This document shows positions 8,667 to 17,813 of a stretch of DNA of 64,000 nt, in pieces (positions within the stretch are counted from its first letter, which is position 1; each line of letters opens with the position of its first letter). A program made the position numbers and the translations under genes. The notes below the pieces were generated by a model. That model did not search any database. It was not told the origin of the DNA and saw only the letters and a list, made by a program, of their open reading frames with translations. The stretch comes from Hydrogeniiclostridium mannosilyticum (GTDB lineage Bacteria > Bacillota > Clostridia > Oscillospirales > Acutalibacteraceae): contig NZ_QLYR01000001.1 of assembly GCF_003268275.1 (NCBI RefSeq), positions 496,001 to 560,000 of the forward strand. The letters run 5' to 3'.

Positions 8667-9518
8667 CTATTTCGCCTTCCAATTTTTTCGAGAAATTGCC
8701 AGCAGGTGTGTGCTCAGGCCCCGGACATCCTTTTCCGTGTCCAGAAGCCGGACCGAGCGCATCACAGCCTCCCGGGCATGCTCGTCGGCCCAAAGCTCAT
8801 CTAGGTTAGGCGCCAGCCAGCCGGCTCCTACTACGCCGTGGACTACCGTCCCGCCAAAGCCTGCGCAGGCAAGCTCTTCTTCAAGCTCCTCCGGTGCATG
8901 GAAGTGGGAACGCCCGATGCCCCGGTATTCTGAGTACTCCGGCCGAATATGCTCCCCGTCTTTTAGCTCCCGCTTGACCATGCTGAAAAAGGCATCCTCC
9001 TCCAGCAATTTATTTTTGGTGCGAAACACGGTGGTTGCCCACAAAAGTGTGGCAAAACGCGTAATTGCAGCCGCATACAGCCGGCCCCCGGGCTTTAGCA
9101 GCCGGCAGCACTCGTTTAACGCTGCCGCTCTTTCTGGTGCGTCCACAATGTGGTAAAGCGGACCCATCAACAGCACCGCATCCGCCGTCTCTGTTCCGCG
9201 GGCGATGCTTCTTGCATCTGCCACTTCTGCCGCGCACAGACTGCTACCCGGATATTCGTCTGCCAGTTCTGCAGACAGCCTGATGTTTGTCTCAGAAAGG
9301 TCGAACAGATGCACCCGATAGCCCAGAGAAGCCAACCACCACGCATATTCACCGTAACCGCCACCAATATCATAAATAACCGCCGGGGCCGGGGGCAGTG
9401 TCTCCAGCAGCAGCTCCTTGGTCCGTTCAAACTCAATCAGCCCTAAATCTGTATGCAGGCGGCCTTTTTCCACCCCGGCGTTGTACCCTGCCAACACATC
9501 CTTATCAATCGTTTTCAT
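8667..9518 (-). CDS. SAM-dependent methyltransferase (class I)
   Basis: The chosen start (ATG at 9518, 283 aa) has AAAGGAG six nt upstream; a longer in-frame version from 9587 has a weaker ribosome site. SAM-binding motif I is VIYDIGGGYGEYAWW (near residue 45), with an acidic motif II around HLFDLSETNI and a motif IV-like region ADAVLLMGPLYH. The last ~100 residues vary in this family and set the substrate. Small-molecule or protein target unknown. A sigma-A promoter lies about 105 bp upstream. Confidence 0.85.
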   Translation of the reverse strand: MKTIDKDVLAGYNAGVEKGRLHTDLGLIEFERTKELLLETLPPAPAVIYDIGGGYGEYAWWLASLGYRVHLFDLSETNIRLSAELADEYPGSSLCAAEVADARSIARGTETADAVLLMGPLYHIVDAPERAAALNECCRLLKPGGRLYAAAITRFATLLWATTVFRTKNKLLEEDAFFSMVKRELKDGEHIRPEYSEYRGIGRSHFHAPEELEEELACAGFGGTVVHGVVGAGWLAPNLDELWADEHAREAVMRSVRLLDTEKDVRGLSTHLLAISRKNWKAK

Positions 9519-9621
9519 CGCAATCTCCTTTCTACTATGAACTTGGTCGCCCATCTGCTGCTGGGGGAGCTCGGACTGCTTTGACATGGCACGCCACCTC
9601 GCCTTCGGAAATATTTCATCC

Positions 9622-9650
9622 AGTATGACAGACTTTCTAAAAGCTGTCAA
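9622..9650 (-). promoter_or_regulatory. Promoter of the methyltransferase gene
   Basis: Minus strand TTGACA (9645-9650), 17-bp spacer, CATACT (9622-9627). The leader is about 100 nt. Confidence 0.55.
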
Positions 9651-9681
9651 TCCCCTTTATACCGCCCCGGATAAAATAAGC

Positions 9682-9720
9682 GGCTCCACCGAAACGGCCG
9701 GTTGTCATTTCGGTGGAGCC
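9682..9720 (-). terminator. Terminator of the six-hairpin glycosidase gene
   Basis: A 13-bp stem GGCTCCACCGAAA / TTTCGGTGGAGCC with a 13-nt loop lies 27 bp past the stop; on the minus strand it is followed by an AT-rich stretch (CTTATTTTATCC). Confidence 0.7.
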
Positions 9721-9747
9721 AACTCAACAAGCTTAATAAATGTGGAT

Positions 9748-11889
9748 TTACAGTTCAGCATCCAGCCAATAGGCATCGCCCGAGCGGTAGGGCGGCCCGG
9801 AGACAACCTCTCCATTCAGAACTGCGGTAATATTCTCTGCACGCTCAAAGGGGCCAAAACGGATCAGAACCTTTCCCTCAAAGCCCTTTTCCAGCGCGAC
9901 GTCGATCCGCTGGATGCCATTCTCCGGATAAGCTGCCGCAAGGTTAATGTGGTGCACCGAATTCTGCACCTTAAAATTCTGTAAGTCTACTTGCCAGCCC
10001 TCGGGCAGTCTGGGCATAAGCTTAAGCACGCCATTTCGCAGCGGAGAAACGCCCGCAACAATCAGGAACGTCTTCAATGCCTCCGCCTGCTGAACCAGGT
10101 TGGCTAGATCTCCCTGACGGCGCACGGCTTTCAGCCGGTTTGAATAGGAGATTCCTTCGGGTACGAAATAGGGCTCCGGCAGCCTGGGCGCATAGCAAAT
10201 TCTACTCAAATTATCCACCAGCCTGGAATAATCCACTACGCGATCCTGCAGCAAGGCGTTCTGCGTCATCATGGCGCTGTTATAGCCAACCCCACCCTCG
10301 CCGTCAATCACGATTCCTCTGAAACGGGCCATATCATCTTCATAGGTACGCTGGGACAGCGTCCGCCACTCCACCGGCATATCACGCAGATCATAGCCGA
10401 AAATATCCGCCATCATCACCACGACCGGATCATGGTGGAAGCCCTGATGCCTCAGGTCCCATTTTCCGCCAGCGGAGAGCTTTGCCATAACCGCCTGGTA
10501 CATCCGGTCCGCCATGGCACGCCATTGCTCCGCTTCAACTTTCCAACCGTGGTACTCCGCTATTTTCGCATAGCCGTACAGTCCCAAGCAGCAGGGCACA
10601 TTGCAGTATAGGGTATAATCACCCATGCCGCCTTCGCTTTCCGCATAAAGCAGGCCGTCCTCTGCAAAGGAAACCCCCGGGTTTTTCAGGCACCAGTCAA
10701 TCCAACGGATCGCTTCCTCTATTCCCTGTCTATGCTCGCCGATAAAACGCTCCTTATCCGAGGCATTTTCCCAGGCGCAATAATGGGCCATCATCATCAG
10801 GCCGTGTCCATCCGTCTCCTGATTGCCAAGGTTGTCACAGTCCTCGCCGAAACGGTCCTCCGTATAGCGCGTCGCCCAACCGATATAGCGCAGCTCCTTT
10901 GAGTACACCAGCGGCTTATTCATAATAACCGTATAATGTCCTGGAATATCCTTCCCGTTAATTTTCAACTGATTTTGCGGAAAATACAGCATACATTGGT
11001 TGGCATATGACAATGATTTTGAAACAAGCGGATTTTCGCTGAAAGCGTTTGCCGTCATCAGCGCCCGGCCCGCATCCCGGGAGTAAAAGCACCCGCAATA
11101 GGAGTTTGCGTTAGGCACCCAGGGGCCGAACCCGTCATAGCGCCAGGAGGGCGCCCCCGTATAGCTCGCCGGAAACAGGCCGTTTTCCTCCACGCGGTCT
11201 ACTAAATTAAAATAGTTGTGGTAAACCACGCCGCTGGCAATCTCCGCCAGGCTGTTCCCGGAAAAGCGAACCCGGAAGCCTGGGTCGCGCTCCGGATAAT
11301 CGAATACCGGCGCATTCGCGTAATCCTCTTCAAAGGTTAGCAACGCGGCGTTCATCTCATCGAGCTTAGCCTGTACCGTCTGCGGGTAAAAGTCGCCCTG
11401 CAGAACCGTATGATTTTGAAAGAACGCGTCCATTTGACCGGAAGCCGCGGCAACGCCTGTAAAGACGGGCGTCCCCTCCTTTTCAGGATTTTTCTCCACG
11501 GTAACTGCGCACACAGCAGTTCCTTTTTTAGCCTGTACGCACAGTGTACAGGCTTCTTCCCCCTCAAAGGCGCCCTTCAGATAAAGCGTATCCTGCAGAA
11601 GCGCCGTCATATGCGGCTCCGCCTCCTGTGATTTAAACGGTGCGCAATCCTCTTCCCAAATATTTCTGAACCACAGTGTATAACCCAAAATAAGCGGAAC
11701 CCGGTCCACACTGCCATCCTCATAAGCAATACAAAGCCAGCCCATTTTGTCGCCGATAAAGCGGTTGTAGTAATCCTTCGATATTCCCCAAGGGGTACAG
11801 CCGTTTGGTATGGAGTGGTAACCCCCGGTAAAATAGAGGCAGTCCCCCGCCATAAGCTTTCCTTTAAACGGCAAGCTGAAAAAATCCAT
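9748..11889 (-). CDS. Six-hairpin glycosidase-like protein, cytosolic
   Basis: The 713-aa protein has an N-terminal beta-rich region (residues ~1-200) and a long (alpha/alpha)6-barrel-like region (~230-600), with patches such as SWRYDGFGPWVPNANSY, NLGNQETDGHGLMM and IDGEGGVGYNSAM, then a C-terminal beta-sandwich (LPEGWQVDL...). This layout is that of six-hairpin glycosidases such as the GH78, GH95 and GH127-like groups. I cannot assign a CAZy family or substrate. There is no signal peptide, so it would act on imported oligosaccharides. Start ATG is preceded by GAGGGA. It has its own promoter (11967-11995) and terminator. Confidence 0.75.
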   Translation of the reverse strand: MDFFSLPFKGKLMAGDCLYFTGGYHSIPNGCTPWGISKDYYNRFIGDKMGWLCIAYEDGSVDRVPLILGYTLWFRNIWEEDCAPFKSQEAEPHMTALLQDTLYLKGAFEGEEACTLCVQAKKGTAVCAVTVEKNPEKEGTPVFTGVAAASGQMDAFFQNHTVLQGDFYPQTVQAKLDEMNAALLTFEEDYANAPVFDYPERDPGFRVRFSGNSLAEIASGVVYHNYFNLVDRVEENGLFPASYTGAPSWRYDGFGPWVPNANSYCGCFYSRDAGRALMTANAFSENPLVSKSLSYANQCMLYFPQNQLKINGKDIPGHYTVIMNKPLVYSKELRYIGWATRYTEDRFGEDCDNLGNQETDGHGLMMMAHYCAWENASDKERFIGEHRQGIEEAIRWIDWCLKNPGVSFAEDGLLYAESEGGMGDYTLYCNVPCCLGLYGYAKIAEYHGWKVEAEQWRAMADRMYQAVMAKLSAGGKWDLRHQGFHHDPVVVMMADIFGYDLRDMPVEWRTLSQRTYEDDMARFRGIVIDGEGGVGYNSAMMTQNALLQDRVVDYSRLVDNLSRICYAPRLPEPYFVPEGISYSNRLKAVRRQGDLANLVQQAEALKTFLIVAGVSPLRNGVLKLMPRLPEGWQVDLQNFKVQNSVHHINLAAAYPENGIQRIDVALEKGFEGKVLIRFGPFERAENITAVLNGEVVSGPPYRSGDAYWLDAEL

Positions 11890-11966
11890 ATAAAATCCCT
11901 CTTCCCCAAATTATCCTCTAAATTAGTACCCGCTAAAAACGCCGGGGGCACCTTTCAACGGCCTAA

Positions 11967-11995
11967 ATTATAACAGACAGAAAAATGTTTTTCAA
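11967..11995 (-). promoter_or_regulatory. Promoter of the six-hairpin glycosidase gene
   Basis: Minus strand TTGAAA (11990-11995), 17-bp spacer, TATAAT (11967-11972): five of six and six of six matches to the sigma-A consensus. Confidence 0.75.
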
Positions 11996-12000
11996 GCCGT

Positions 12001-12942
12001 TTATGCAAATAAAAAAACGTTTCTCCGCCCCAGTGAGCAGCCTTGCTGTACAGCTGCTAAGCGCCCGGCAGAATTATAAATTATTGTAGCCAAAATAATT
12101 TTGATGGCTACCACCTCATCTGTGTAGCCAAAACGCGAAAGCATAAATTTATAATACTCGGCATCATAGGGGTCCGTCCTAATCACATCCAACAGCGCCG
12201 CCAAAATTCTATCCTGCGGAAAATTCGGATGCGTTAAATTGTGAAAAATATTATTGGCCTGCTGATAAGCTTGATCGGTCGGCCACCAAATTGCCTGGCC
12301 GTTCTGAATCAGCGCCCAGACAAGCGACAGAAACACGTGCCAATAATCTATAAAAACATGATCCAGCAAAACATCCGGGTTAATTTGCCGGTAGAGCTCC
12401 ACACGCTGAACGGGCTTGACATCTGCATTTCGCAGCACACTTGCCTCTATGCCGTCTCTGACCAGGTTGAACGCCGTCGCCTTGGCAATTCCCTTCAGTG
12501 CGCCCGTCAGCCCAAAACCGCCGCCGGTCAGGTTGGGCACATAGCCCATCATATTGGACACCTTTCTCTGGTTCTCCTCTATGGCTGCGTTAAACCGGTC
12601 AATGACCGCATTATAATCGTCAATCGCCAGGTGAAAATCCGCAACATGCTGTTCAAGGAAGGCTTCATAATTTACCGTCCAAACCCCTTCTGCAATCAAT
12701 ATATTAAACGCTTCCTTTACCACGGGGTTCAGCATACAGTCATAAATCTTGATAAAGTGCTCTAAAAAGCTGTCCAGGTCGCGGATATTGGCATGGTAGG
12801 CACCTTCAGCGGCATCGCACAGTTTAAAAGCGATATTCTGAAAAATCAGCCTGTAAGAGTTAAAAACATCCATGCTCTCCGGCACCGTCAGCGTTTGTCC
12901 AAAAATCGGAAACGATCTTGCCGCCCCTGTTACTCTGTCCAT
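12001..12942 (-). CDS. Hypothetical protein, mostly helical
   Basis: I do not recognise this 313-aa protein. It is mostly helical with a central glycine-rich patch (NLTGGGFGLTGALKG, near residue 137) that could be a membrane-contacting or flexible element. The C-terminal third has DPYDAEYYKFMLSRFG, a pattern seen in uncharacterised Bacillota proteins. The last ~20 residues (from GRLAAVQ) have a different composition and could be a read-through tail after a frameshift. No signal peptide. ATG is preceded by AAGGAGA. It lies 51 bp downstream of the AraC gene and may share its transcript. Confidence 0.6.
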   Translation of the reverse strand: MDRVTGAARSFPIFGQTLTVPESMDVFNSYRLIFQNIAFKLCDAAEGAYHANIRDLDSFLEHFIKIYDCMLNPVVKEAFNILIAEGVWTVNYEAFLEQHVADFHLAIDDYNAVIDRFNAAIEENQRKVSNMMGYVPNLTGGGFGLTGALKGIAKATAFNLVRDGIEASVLRNADVKPVQRVELYRQINPDVLLDHVFIDYWHVFLSLVWALIQNGQAIWWPTDQAYQQANNIFHNLTHPNFPQDRILAALLDVIRTDPYDAEYYKFMLSRFGYTDEVVAIKIILATIIYNSAGRLAAVQQGCSLGRRNVFLFA

Positions 12943-12993
12943 CCTTTTGTCTCCTTGTTTCTCTTTATATTCATTCTCATGCCTTCGCGGCTA

Positions 12994-13863
12994 TTATGCT
13001 AAATATTGCCTGCGGTATTTGGCAGGCGTAACCCCTTCCAGCCTGCGGAACGCGCTGATAAAATTACCCGGGTAGGAAAATCCCACCCGCACGGCAATTT
13101 CCGCCACAGAAGCCGAGCCGCTCAGCAGTAGCTCCTTTGCCTTGGAAATACGATATTTCAAAAGATATTCATAAGGCGTATACCCGGTGGCCTTTTCAAA
13201 AACCCGGGCTAAATGCGCACGGCTGACAAAAACCGCCCGGCACAAGTCCTCCAATTCGATATGCTGCCGGTAGCCCGTATGAATAAAGTCCAGCGCCTTG
13301 GCAACTACTTCATCCTGCCCGGCAATTTCCGCCGGCGCCACTGAAACCATTTGGTGCAGCATCACCGCAATCAATTCTGAAGCAATCGTTTCAAAATCCA
13401 GATCCCGCTGCGACTTTAATTCCAAAATCTGCTGGATATTGTTTAAGCAGCCCGCCGCTACCGGGCCGCAGATCACACCACCGTTTTTCTGTCGGATGTA
13501 TTCCGCGAACCCCTCTGAACCCGCCCCGCAAAAGTGCAGCCAATAAAACTCCCACCGGCTCCGGTCCGGTGTAAAATATTCGTGCGGCCGGTTGGGCGCC
13601 AGCAGCGCCACCGAACCCGGCAGCAGGCTGTATTCCCTTCCGTCGTAACGCAGGGTACCCCTGCCGGACACCGTACAGATCAGCAGGCAGTCCAGAATGC
13701 CCTGCCCGCGCTGAATATGGTATTGGTCGTTGCAAAGGTGCCAGCCGCCCGACTGCACACAGTAAAACAGCCGGCGCGCCAACACGCTCGGCGCGTGGGC
13801 CATTAGGCGGACCTTGCCAAAGGCGCCGTCCCGGTCATAGCGGTTATTTTGCTCCTGTTCCAT
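12994..13863 (-). CDS. AraC-family transcriptional regulator with cupin sensor
   Basis: The 289-aa protein has an N-terminal cupin-like ligand pocket (residues ~20-150; GRGTLRYDGREYSLLPGSVALLAPNRPHEY) and a C-terminal double helix-turn-helix (residues ~190-287) ending in the AraC signature (VAEIAVRVGFSYPGNFISAFRRLEG, cited in part). ATG is preceded by GGAGGAGG. It is divergent from the URO-D/MtaA-like gene, and the ~220-bp shared region holds a 19-bp inverted repeat. Sensors of this kind usually bind a sugar; the inducer is unknown. Confidence 0.93.
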   Translation of the reverse strand: MEQEQNNRYDRDGAFGKVRLMAHAPSVLARRLFYCVQSGGWHLCNDQYHIQRGQGILDCLLICTVSGRGTLRYDGREYSLLPGSVALLAPNRPHEYFTPDRSRWEFYWLHFCGAGSEGFAEYIRQKNGGVICGPVAAGCLNNIQQILELKSQRDLDFETIASELIAVMLHQMVSVAPAEIAGQDEVVAKALDFIHTGYRQHIELEDLCRAVFVSRAHLARVFEKATGYTPYEYLLKYRISKAKELLLSGSASVAEIAVRVGFSYPGNFISAFRRLEGVTPAKYRRQYLA

Positions 13864-13951
13864 AGGCCCCTCCTCCAGCTCTCCCTAATTTTCTATATTT
13901 TATCACACCTGCATTCAAAGCGGAAGAAAATTTTGCTTTTGTATCGGAAAA

Positions 13952-13970
13952 TGATGAAATCGTATCATCA
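13952..13970. promoter_or_regulatory. Inverted repeat, candidate operator of the AraC regulator
   Basis: TGATGA-N7-TCATCA is a perfect 6-bp dyad in the middle of the divergent region between the AraC and URO-D/MtaA-like genes. Function inferred from position only. Confidence 0.4.
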
Positions 13971-14082
13971 CGCATAAAACCTCTTTTCTTCTCCCCGGCC
14001 CGGCGTTATTCTATTAAAAAACGCGGCAGCACTTCAGCATGTAAAAAAGCTTTTCTTGCTGATGAAGAAAGGAATGGCCTTT

Positions 14083-15150
14083 ATGAAAGAGATGACGACA
14101 CACGAACGGTTCACCCGGATGTTTGAACACAGGGAAGCGGACCGCATTCCCATTATAGACGAGCCCTGGGCAGGTACTGTCCGCCGCTGGCAGCGTGAGG
14201 GAATGCCGGCCGGTGTGGATTGGCGCGACTATTTCGGCGTGGATAAGGTTGAACGAATCGGGGTGGACATCACCCCCCGTTATGAGGAAAGAGTCCTGGA
14301 GGAAACGGACGATTACATCATCTCCACAACGCCCTGGGGCGTTACGCTGAAAAACTTCAAGCTGGAAGACTCCACGCCGGAATTTCTCGATTTTACCATT
14401 ACCAACCCGGAATGCTGGGCGGCAGCCAAAAAGCGGATGCAGCCCACCCCCGACCGGATCAACTGGAAATACCTGGAGGAAAATTATGCAAAATGGCGGG
14501 CCGAGGGCCGCTGGATTCAAGCGCCGTTTTGGTTTGGCTTTGATGTAACACATTCCTGGACCGTCGGGACCGAGACTCTGCTCATCGCCCTTTTGGAGGA
14601 GCCGGAATGGGCCGTAGATATGTTCAACACCTACCTGGACATGTGTATAGCCCTATTCGACCAGGTGTGGAAGGCTGGTTATCATTTTGACAGTATTTTC
14701 TGGTGGGACGATATGGGCTATAAAAACACACAATTTTTCTCCCTCGGCATTTACCGGGAGCTGTTGAAGCCGGTCCACAAGCGCGCCATCGACTGGGCTC
14801 ATAACCATGGAATCAAGGCGCATCTGCACTCCTGCGGGGACATCATGCCCATTGTCCCCGAGCTGGTGGAAATTGGGCTGGATGCCTTGAACCCCTTGGA
14901 GGTAAAGGCCGGTATGAAACCCCTGGAACTGAAGCGGCGCTTTGGCAGCGACCTGGTGTTCCACGGCGGCGTCAACGCGGTTTTATGGGACGACAAGGAC
15001 GCCATCAGCGAAGAAATCCGCCGCCTGATCCCCGAGATGAAGGAAAACGGCGGCTATATTTTCTCCTCCGACCATTCCATCCCCAACTCCGTCAGCCTTG
15101 AGAACATGCAAGCTATTATTGACCTGATCAAGGAAATTGGCAGATACTGA
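14083..15150 (+). CDS. Uroporphyrinogen decarboxylase-fold protein (MtaA/CmuA-like)
   Basis: Start ATG at 14083 is chosen because GAAAGGA lies 9 nt upstream. The 355-aa protein has the URO-D barrel fold but not the heme-pathway context. It carries HLHSCGD (near residue 246) and an FHGGVNA segment, as in corrinoid- and zinc-dependent methyltransferases of the MtaA/CmuA group. Such proteins often sit in sugar loci of gut clostridia with no proven role. It stands alone, divergent from the AraC regulator, and is closed by a strong terminator. True heme-pathway HemE is unlikely. Confidence 0.8.
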   Translation: MKEMTTHERFTRMFEHREADRIPIIDEPWAGTVRRWQREGMPAGVDWRDYFGVDKVERIGVDITPRYEERVLEETDDYIISTTPWGVTLKNFKLEDSTPEFLDFTITNPECWAAAKKRMQPTPDRINWKYLEENYAKWRAEGRWIQAPFWFGFDVTHSWTVGTETLLIALLEEPEWAVDMFNTYLDMCIALFDQVWKAGYHFDSIFWWDDMGYKNTQFFSLGIYRELLKPVHKRAIDWAHNHGIKAHLHSCGDIMPIVPELVEIGLDALNPLEVKAGMKPLELKRRFGSDLVFHGGVNAVLWDDKDAISEEIRRLIPEMKENGGYIFSSDHSIPNSVSLENMQAIIDLIKEIGRY

Positions 15151-15183
15151 TATTACCGCCGCGCGAATCCGAAAAAAAGGAAC

Positions 15184-15218
15184 AGCAAGAAGCCTGGATT
15201 TTTTCCAGGCTTCTTGCT
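15184..15218. terminator. Bidirectional terminator between the URO-D-like gene and the T7SS lipase gene
   Basis: A 15-bp perfect stem (AGCAAGAAGCCTGGA / complement) with a 5-nt T loop sits between the converging genes, with TTT after the stem on the plus strand. Confidence 0.85.
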
Positions 15219-15242
15219 TTGGCAGCGCACGCTTTTCAGCTT

Positions 15243-16886
15243 CTAATACCCACAGGCCGCATTATTCAGGCTTCGTTCAATACTCTCAAAACTTGCCGCA
15301 AGGTTGTTCAAATAGGTGATGCAGCGGTTCAGATCATCGTCATAACCGACATAAAGAAAATCAATCGCGCCGATTCTAAGCTTTTTAAAAACCTCATACC
15401 ATTCCTGGTTTCTCCGCAGGGTATTCAATTCGTTGTCCAGGCGGGTGATCTTGTTTTGTACATGGTTCAGCGTTGCGATAATCTGCCGGATCCGTCCGGT
15501 ATTGACCGCGATTTCGTCACCCGGTACATAAGATTTCGCCGGATTATCAATTTTCCGGCCGATCAGCCAGCTTTCATAAAGCACCTTGGCCTCGCTGCAG
15601 ATGGTCTTGATAAAGGTCCCAATATCCGCCAGGAAATCCCCCATCTTGTCTATGAAATCTATTACGCCGTCTAAAAAGGCAAGCACCACATAGGCTCCTT
15701 TTATCAGCTTGACCGCCAGCGGCGCCAATAACACCACCGCCGCCACAACGCCGGCAAATTTGACCGGTCCAAGCTCCTCGTAGGCCTTTTGAAGCAGTTC
15801 GCCGCCATAATGCGCCAGCAATTCCAGCCCTTCCGGGGTGGTAAGCAGGGTAAACAGGATAACCGGCACACCGTCCTTCAAAAAACCGATAATGTTTTCA
15901 ATGGTGCATTGCTCCCCATAAAGACCGATCTTCTCGCCTTCTGTCGCTTCCATCAGCTGCATAATTACCATTGCCGCATCCTGGCGTTTATCCGGCGGAA
16001 GCCGCATCAACGCCTTCGACAATTCCTCGGCATTGAGAGCGAGCAGTCCTCGCTCCGCCTCCGGATTCATACTGCTGCCGAACTGCTGCTGCCCGTCCTT
16101 AAAAACAGGATTGCCGTTTTCATCATATAGGGCAAAATAATATTTCAAATCATGTCCGGCTACAAAGTTGTCATCTGTTGCCGGGGTTTTTATGTAGTAG
16201 GTGTGCCCGTCCAGAATAATTTTGACCCCCAAGGGGTTTACATAGTCGTTTTCCCCGCAGATTGAATACATTTTCTCCAGGTATGCCTGGTAGGCCTCCT
16301 CCCCGTACTTTTCCTTGAAAGCAGCGATGGCCTCCGGGGAAAAGCCCTGTCCATCCAGGGAGATGCACTGATCGATATAGTCCTTATACTCCGAATTGAC
16401 GGTCACATACTGCGACTTATTGCCGCCCTTAGAATGCCCGGTTACCGTGATGTCGTCAGAGCCATTCAGGCCGTTGTGCTCCACCACATAGTCGAAATAA
16501 CGGGCCGCCTCCTCCTGCTGGCGGGTGGAGGCCTGCGTCATGCCGAGGCCATTGTCCAGCCATTCGCCGTCGCCGGTTCCGCGGTACACCACATATATTT
16601 TGCCCGAATCGGGGTCTGTAAACGTACAGGCCCCGGTGCCGGAGTTGAACTGAGACAGATTCCAGCTCTGGTTGCCGATTTGATAATCCCCGATGCGGTC
16701 CAGGTTGGCCTTCAGGATTGTAAACTCATCCTTTTTTATAAAGCTTTCATATTTTTTCGGGTTAGATTCGATGGCCGCAATGATGTCTGCCAGCGTATCG
16801 TTTTCACCGGCATCCTTAAACCCCAAGTAAAGAAACTCATTTAAAAGCGCACAAATCTCGGCTTTCGAGCGGAGCGTAGCGTCCAT
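15243..16886 (-). CDS. Candidate T7SS lipase effector with reverse domain order
   Basis: Residues ~30-250 of this 547-aa protein form an alpha/beta-hydrolase lipase of the DUF2974 (Mbeg1-like) type: oxyanion motif VVYRGT near 100 and nucleophile S152 in TGHSKGG. Residues ~370-415 are strongly hydrophobic. Residues ~450-547 are a helical, coiled-coil-like domain with Asn/Leu-rich helices resembling WXG/LXG targeting modules, here at the C-terminus. There is no signal peptide. It is the last gene of T7SS unit 2; the ribosome site GGAGGT lies in the final codons of the upstream lipoprotein gene, so the two are translationally coupled. The layout recalls the S. aureus T7 lipase TslA (N-terminal lipase, C-terminal LXG-like domain). 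Secretion and toxicity are inferred. Confidence 0.78.
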   Translation of the reverse strand: MDATLRSKAEICALLNEFLYLGFKDAGENDTLADIIAAIESNPKKYESFIKKDEFTILKANLDRIGDYQIGNQSWNLSQFNSGTGACTFTDPDSGKIYVVYRGTGDGEWLDNGLGMTQASTRQQEEAARYFDYVVEHNGLNGSDDITVTGHSKGGNKSQYVTVNSEYKDYIDQCISLDGQGFSPEAIAAFKEKYGEEAYQAYLEKMYSICGENDYVNPLGVKIILDGHTYYIKTPATDDNFVAGHDLKYYFALYDENGNPVFKDGQQQFGSSMNPEAERGLLALNAEELSKALMRLPPDKRQDAAMVIMQLMEATEGEKIGLYGEQCTIENIIGFLKDGVPVILFTLLTTPEGLELLAHYGGELLQKAYEELGPVKFAGVVAAVVLLAPLAVKLIKGAYVVLAFLDGVIDFIDKMGDFLADIGTFIKTICSEAKVLYESWLIGRKIDNPAKSYVPGDEIAVNTGRIRQIIATLNHVQNKITRLDNELNTLRRNQEWYEVFKKLRIGAIDFLYVGYDDDLNRCITYLNNLAASFESIERSLNNAACGY

Positions 16887-16892
16887 CTGCCA

Positions 16893-17552
16893 TTACCTCC
16901 ATTTCGCCACGGTAAAGTTTCCCTGCTGGTCCATCACAAAACGGCCCTCGCCGCCGCCGTACAGATATTCTCCATAGGAAGCCTCGTTTATTTCCGCCAG
17001 CTGTCCGGGTTCCAGCACATTTACCGTAATATTAGCACTGATCTGATGAGACCACAGGGCCGCGCGGAATGCTTCCATACGGGCGTCCCGGGTCTCCTGC
17101 CATTCCTCGCTGCTGACGAAGAGCTTCAGCAAAATACCGCCCGATTGAAGATAATCCAAGGCGCTTGCATCACCGCTGAGAAAAAGGCCCACCTCTTCCG
17201 GCTCACAGAACGCCTTCCAGTCTGCATCGACCGATGAGGCTATCGCCTGCAGCTGCCGGGTGGCTTCCTCCTGACGCAGATAGGCAATGTAATTATCGGA
17301 AAAGCTTTCCCGTTCTCCCGGGATTCCGGTCACCAGGATTCGCTCGCCCGGAAACGCCGGAGAGGCAACATGCCCGCTCTTTTGGGCATTGCCGAACTGT
17401 CCGTCCACCGGCTCAACCCAGGTGAACGCCTCGCCGTATTTTTCCTGCATATACAAAAGCGCTTCATCCTTAAAGGAAGGGTGGTTTGCCATACAACCCG
17501 TCACTCCTATCATTATAGCCAGCACAGCCGGCAGTAGTTTCAGCCATTTCAT
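16893..17552 (-). CDS. Lipoprotein, candidate immunity protein for the lipase
   Basis: Start ATG at 17552 follows GGGAGGAG; longer in-frame extensions upstream overlap the neighbouring gene. The 219-aa product starts MKWLKLLPAVLAIMIG and has a lipobox VTGC, so it should be lipidated and held on the outer face of the membrane. The rest is soluble with no domain I know; residues ~130-180 (FVSSEEWQETRDARMEAF) are helical. It overlaps the ribosome site of the lipase gene. A surface lipoprotein coupled to a T7 lipase is the layout of the TslA immunity lipoprotein TilA, which suggests self-protection; a chaperone or receptor role is possible. Confidence 0.75.
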   Translation of the reverse strand: MKWLKLLPAVLAIMIGVTGCMANHPSFKDEALLYMQEKYGEAFTWVEPVDGQFGNAQKSGHVASPAFPGERILVTGIPGERESFSDNYIAYLRQEEATRQLQAIASSVDADWKAFCEPEEVGLFLSGDASALDYLQSGGILLKLFVSSEEWQETRDARMEAFRAALWSHQISANITVNVLEPGQLAEINEASYGEYLYGGGEGRFVMDQQGNFTVAKWR

Positions 17553-17568
17553 GGATATTCTCCTCCCA

Positions 17569-17760
17569 TTAGCTGAGCTTTCCAAGCTCAGCCCGGGCTC
17601 TCTCATATTTATCCGCCAGCACCTCCAGCCTGGAGGCACACAGCTCCGTGCCCACACCCCGCATCTGTTTAAGCTCCTGCGCTGCTTGATCCATCTGACG
17701 GGAAACCGAACGCAGGTCGCTGAGAATATCCGCCAGCAGGGCTTTCGCATTTGCATCCAT
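17569..17760 (-). CDS. Small helical T7SS-associated protein
   Basis: The start is ATG at 17760, after GAAAGGA. The 63-aa protein is a single helical hairpin (MDANAKALLADIL, then VSRQMDQAAQELKQM, then LEVLADKYERARAEL). It resembles the small accessory partners encoded with LXG-type effectors in size and position but has no WXG motif. It lies between a WXG100 gene and the lipoprotein gene. Role inferred from context: partner or targeting factor for the lipase. Confidence 0.6.
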   Translation of the reverse strand: MDANAKALLADILSDLRSVSRQMDQAAQELKQMRGVGTELCASRLEVLADKYERARAELGKLS

Positions 17761-17813
17761 AATAAAACCTGATTCCTTTCCGGGAAACCCCCAAATCTCT
17801 CTGAGCCGGCACG

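Noticed and set aside
9519-9615. T-box-like GGTGGCACGCC in the methyltransferase leader
   Set aside because: Only part of the T-box core, no specifier stem or terminator/antiterminator, and the gene is not amino-acid related.
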